Of a stretch of DNA of 64,000 nucleotides, positions 60,624-64,000 are shown piece after piece. The position numbers and the translations under genes are program-made. The notes beneath the pieces were generated by a model that was given only the letters and a program-made list of their open reading frames with translations, did not search any database and was not told where the DNA came from. The DNA comes from Henricia sp. BOLD:AAB3569 (Eukaryota > Echinodermata > Asteroidea > Spinulosida > Echinasteridae), in contig JBBELK010001591.1 of the NCBI GenBank assembly GCA_037783545.1, positions 1 through 64,000 of the forward strand. Direction: 5' to 3'. Positions within the stretch are counted from its first letter, which is position 1; every line of letters starts with the position of its first letter.

Positions 60624-63377
60624 GTGTGTCCCAAATGCCGGCAAATTTGGAAATCAAGGAATTTTCCAACCAACTTCAAATTTTGCATGCTCCAAACTGT
60701 ATATATTCCGCACTTGTCATGCAAAATTGACAGATTTTCGCTGGGAAATGACGGAGAAATTTCAGAGTTTAGGGAAAACGGAGCTCGGCTGCGTGGTTAT
60801 TCCCCTAACCGTGGCTGTTGGGACACCCTGCGACGCGCTGGTGTACATTTGTACGGCCGTTGACTCACCCCAGATTGTGACGGGAATTAGGTCAAAGTGT
60901 GTCCCAAATGCCGGCAAATTTGGAAATCAAGGAATTTTCCAACCAACTTCAAATTTTGCATGCTCCAAACTGTATATATTCCTCACTTGTCATGCAAAAT
61001 TGACAGATTTTCGCTGGGAAATGACGGAGAAATTTCAGAGTTTAGGGAAGACGGAGCTCGGCTGCGTGGTTATTCCCCTAACCGTGGCTGTTGGGACACC
61101 CTGCGCATGCGCCGCGCTGGTGTACATTTGTACGGCCGTTGACTCACCCCAGATTGTGACGGGAATTAGGTCAAAGTGTGTCCCAAATGCCGGCACATTT
61201 GGAAATCAAGGAATTGTCCAACCAACTTCAAATTTTGCATGCTCCAAACTGTATATATTCCGCACTTGTCATGCAAAATTGACAGATTTTCGCTGGGAAA
61301 TGACGGAGAAATTTCGGAGTTTAGGGAAAACGGAGCTCGGCTGCGTGGTTATTCCCCTAACCGTGGCTGTTGGACACCCTGCGCATGCGCTGGTGTACAT
61401 TTCTACGGCCGTTGACTCACCCCAGATTGTGACGGGAATTAGGTCAAAGTGTGTCCCAAATGCCGGCAAATTTGGAAATCAAGGAATTTTCCAACCAACT
61501 TCAAATTTTGCATGCTCCAAACTGTATATATTCCGCACTTGTCATGCAAAATTGACAGATTTTCGCTGGGAAATGACGGAGAAATTTCAGAGTTTAGGGA
61601 AAACGGAGCTCGGCTGCGTGGTTATTCCCCTAACCGTGGCTGTTGGGACACCCTGCGCATGCGCCGCGCTGGTGTACATTGGTACGGCCGTTGACTCACC
61701 CCAGATTGTGACGGGAATTAGGTCAAAGTGTGTCCCAAATGCCGGCAAATTTGGAAATCAAGGAATTTTCCAACCAACTTTAAATTTTGCATGCTCCAAA
61801 CTGTATATATTCCGCACTTGTCATGCAAAATTGACAGATTTTCGCTGGAAATGACGGAGAAATTTCAGAGTTTAGAGAAAACGGAGCTCGGCTGCGTGGT
61901 TATTCCCCTAACCGTGGCTGTTGGGACACCCTGCGCATGCGCTGGTGTACATTTATACGGCCGTTGACTCACCCCAGATTGTGACGGGAATTAGGTCAAA
62001 GTGTGTCCCAAATGCCGGCAAATTTGGAAATCAAGGAATTTTCCAACCAACTTCAAATTTTGCATGCTCCAAACTGTATATATTCCGCACTTGTCATGCA
62101 AAATTGACAGATTTTCGCTGGGAAATGACGGAGAAATTTCAGAGTTTAGGGAAAACGGAGCTCGGCTGCGTGGTTATTCCCCTAACCGTGGCTGTTGGGA
62201 CACCCTGCGCATGCGCCGCGCTGGTGTACATTTGTACGGCCGTTGACTCACCCCAGATTGTGACGGGAATTAGGTCAAAGTGTGTCCCAAATGCCGGCAA
62301 ATTTGGAAATCAAGGAATTTTCCAACCAACTTCAAATTTTGCATGCTCCAAACTGTATATATTCCGCACTTGTCATGAAAAATTGACAGATCTTCGCTGG
62401 GAAATGACGGAGAAATTTCGGAGTTTAGGGAAAACGGAGCTCGGCTGCGTGGTTATTCCCCTAACCGTGGCTGTTGGGACACCCTGCGCATGCGCTGGTG
62501 TACATTTCTACGGCCGTTGACTCACCCCAGATTGTGACGGGAATTAGGTCAAAGTGTGTCCCAAATGCCGGCAAATTTGGAAATCAAGGAATTTTCCAAC
62601 CAACTTCAAATTTTGCATGCTCTAAACTGTATATATTCCGCACTTGTCATGCAAAATTGACAGATTTTTGCTGGGAAATGACGGAGAAATTTCAGAGTTT
62701 AGGGAAAACGGAGCTCGGCTGCGTGGTTATTCCCCTAACCGTGGCTGTTGGGACACCCTGCGCCGCGCTGGTGTACATTTGTACGGCCGTTGACTCACCC
62801 CAGATTGTGACGGGAATTAGGTCAAAGTGTGTCCCAAATGCCGGCAAATTTGGAAATCAAGGAATTTTCCAACCAACTTCAAATTTTGCATGCTCCAAAC
62901 TGTATATATTCCGCACTTGTCATGCAAAATTGACAGATTTCGCTGGGAAATGACGGAGAAATTTCAGAGTTTAGGGAAAACGGAGCTCGGCTGCGTGGTT
63001 ATTCCCCTAACCGTGGCTGTTGGGACACCCTGCGTATGCGCCGCGCTGGTGTACATTTGTACGGCCGTTGACTCACCCCAGATTGTGACGGGAATTAGGT
63101 CAAAGTGTGTCCCAAATGCCGGCAAATTTGGAAATCAAGGAATTTTCCAACCAACTTCAAATTTTGCATGCTCCAAACTGTATATATTCCGCACTTGTCA
63201 TGCAAAATTGACAGATTTTCGCTGGGAAATGACGGAGAAATTTCAGAGTTTAGGGAAAACGGAGCTCGGCTGCGTGGTTATTCCCCTAACCGTGGCTGTT
63301 GGGACACCCTGCGCCGCGCTGGTGTACATTTGTACGGCCGTTGACTCGCCCCAGATTGTGACGGGAATTAGGTCAAA
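60624..63377 (+). repeat. Ten-monomer block repeated about 4.95 kb upstream, copy 2
   Basis: Second copy of 55676-58432. The differences I see are few: one-base losses GTTGGACACC (61176), CGCTGGAAATG (61728) and GATTTCGC (62827), and the substitutions AGATCTTCGC (62280) and CACGC back to CATGC (60624). The first copy has ATGCAAATTTG at 58160, not present here. Confidence 0.92.
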
Positions 63378-63929
63378 GTGTGTCCCAAATGCCGGCAAAT
63401 TTGGAAATCAAGGAATTTTCCAACCAACTTCAAATTTTGCATGCTCCAAACTGTATATATTCCGCACTTGTCATGCAAAATTGACAGATTTTCGCTGGGA
63501 AATGACGGAGAAATTTCAGAGTTTAGGGAAAACGGAGCTCGGCTGCGTGGTTATTCCCCTAACCGTGGCTGTTGGGACACCCTGCGCATGCGCCGCGCTG
63601 GTGTACATTTGTACGGCCGTTGACTCACCCCAGATTGTGACGGGAATTAGGTCAAAGTGTGTCCCAAATGCCGGCAAATTTGGAAATCAAGGAATTTTCC
63701 AACCAACTTCAAATTTTGCATGCTCCAAACTGTATATATTCCGCACTTGTCATGCAAAATTGACAGATTTTCGCTGGGAAATTACGGAGAAATTTCAGAG
63801 TTTAGGGAAAACGGAGCTCGGCTGCGTGGTTATTCCCCTAACCATGGCTGTTGGGACACCCTGCGCCGCGCTGGTGTACATTTGTACGGCCGTTCACTCG
63901 CCCCAGATTGTGACGGGAATTAGGTCAAA

Positions 63930-64000
63930 GTGTGTCCCAAATGCCGGCAAATTTGGAAATCAAGGAATTGTCCAACCAACTTCAAATTTTGCATGCTCCA
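63930..64000 (+). repeat. Truncated monomer at right edge
   Basis: The last 71 bases are the first quarter of a monomer and end inside the left arm/loop region (gcatgctcca). The array continues beyond the window. This copy carries the AATTGTCC substitution (consensus AATTTTCC) that also marks units at 51549, 52374, 54571, 55402, 56228 and 61176. Confidence 0.95.

Larger units (their letters stand above)
1..64000 (+). repeat. Satellite DNA array, 273/274/279-bp monomer, about 233 complete copies
   Basis: The string gtgtgtccc followed by the same roughly 273-bp sequence recurs at 12, 285, 559, 833, 1107, 1380 and so on without a break to 63930. All copies are in one orientation, and any two I compared differ by only a few substitutions or one-base indels. 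Mean spacing is (63930-12)/233, about 274 bp. No unrelated DNA interrupts the array, so every stretch without a gene is satellite. Such arrays are typical of eukaryotic heterochromatin, including centromeres; that role is inference here. Variants cluster by position and form nested higher-order repeats, as expected for evolution by unequal crossing-over and gene conversion. I do not recognise the family. GAGCTC and CGGCCG occur once per consensus monomer, so cutting there should give a monomer ladder. Confidence 0.98.

Noticed and set aside
1-64000. CRISPR array
   Set aside because: The whole 273-bp unit repeats with no unique spacers, and the unit is far longer than CRISPR repeats.
1-64000. 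Ribosomal intergenic-spacer subrepeats
   Set aside because: TATATATT once per unit is compatible, but 64 kb without any rRNA sequence is far longer than ordinary spacer arrays; cannot be fully excluded.
1-64000. Tandem LTRs, transposon remnants or telomeric repeats
   Set aside because: No terminal TG/CA boundaries, target-site duplications, polymerase or transposase reading frames, or short telomere-type repeats were seen.

Overview
The whole window is one uninterrupted head-to-tail tandem array of a single satellite DNA family. I count about 233 complete monomers plus a truncated one at each edge. All lie in the same orientation, about 274 bp apart, with gtgtgtccc taken arbitrarily as monomer base 1 (first occurrence at 12, last at 63930). 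I found no gene, RNA gene, transposon, CRISPR array or non-satellite spacer. The array continues past both ends. This much highly similar tandem DNA with nested higher-order repeats points to eukaryotic constitutive heterochromatin (centromeric, pericentromeric, subtelomeric, or a sex or B chromosome). I do not recognise the monomer and cannot name a lineage. GC is about 47% and CpG is not depleted (14 per 273 bp by hand count against about 15 expected), which fits a genome without heavy CpG methylation loss, or very recent homogenisation.

The monomer has three length classes set by one GC-rich junction: 273 bp (TGCGCCGCGCTGG, about 121 copies), 274 bp (TGCGCATGCGCTGG, about 64) and 279 bp (TGCGCATGCGCCGCGCTGG, 48). 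Each monomer also carries an 11-bp inverted repeat with a 28-nt loop containing TATATATT, a CENP-B-box-like TTCGCTGGGAAA stretch, a GTACA/TGTAC dyad and a TGACTCA heptamer. One forward frame is free of stops in the 273-bp class. It produces apparent ORFs of up to 944 codons that I judge not to be genes.

Layout by diagnostic variants: 12-19682 is built of 273/274-bp units with CAAAATTTG and CCTGACC variants and contains a 1364-bp tandem duplication. 19683-26505 has a 7-monomer (1911 bp) higher-order repeat and a block repeated 4.64 kb away. 26506-30050 has another 1911-bp, 7-monomer repeat. 30051-33624 has a 1644-bp, 6-monomer duplication with private mutations. 33625-37206 has 826-bp trimers. 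37207-38851 has a dimeric alternation. 38852-47959 holds two diverged copies of a roughly 4-kb block. 47960-50995 has 4-monomer units of 1.10 kb. 50996-54018 and 54019-56501 have trimers. 56502-64000 contains the second copy of a 2.7-kb block repeated at about 4.95 kb and a smaller 819-bp duplication. The 279-bp class is almost absent from the first 30 kb (one copy) and common afterwards (47 copies), so the array is a patchwork of local amplifications by unequal exchange.
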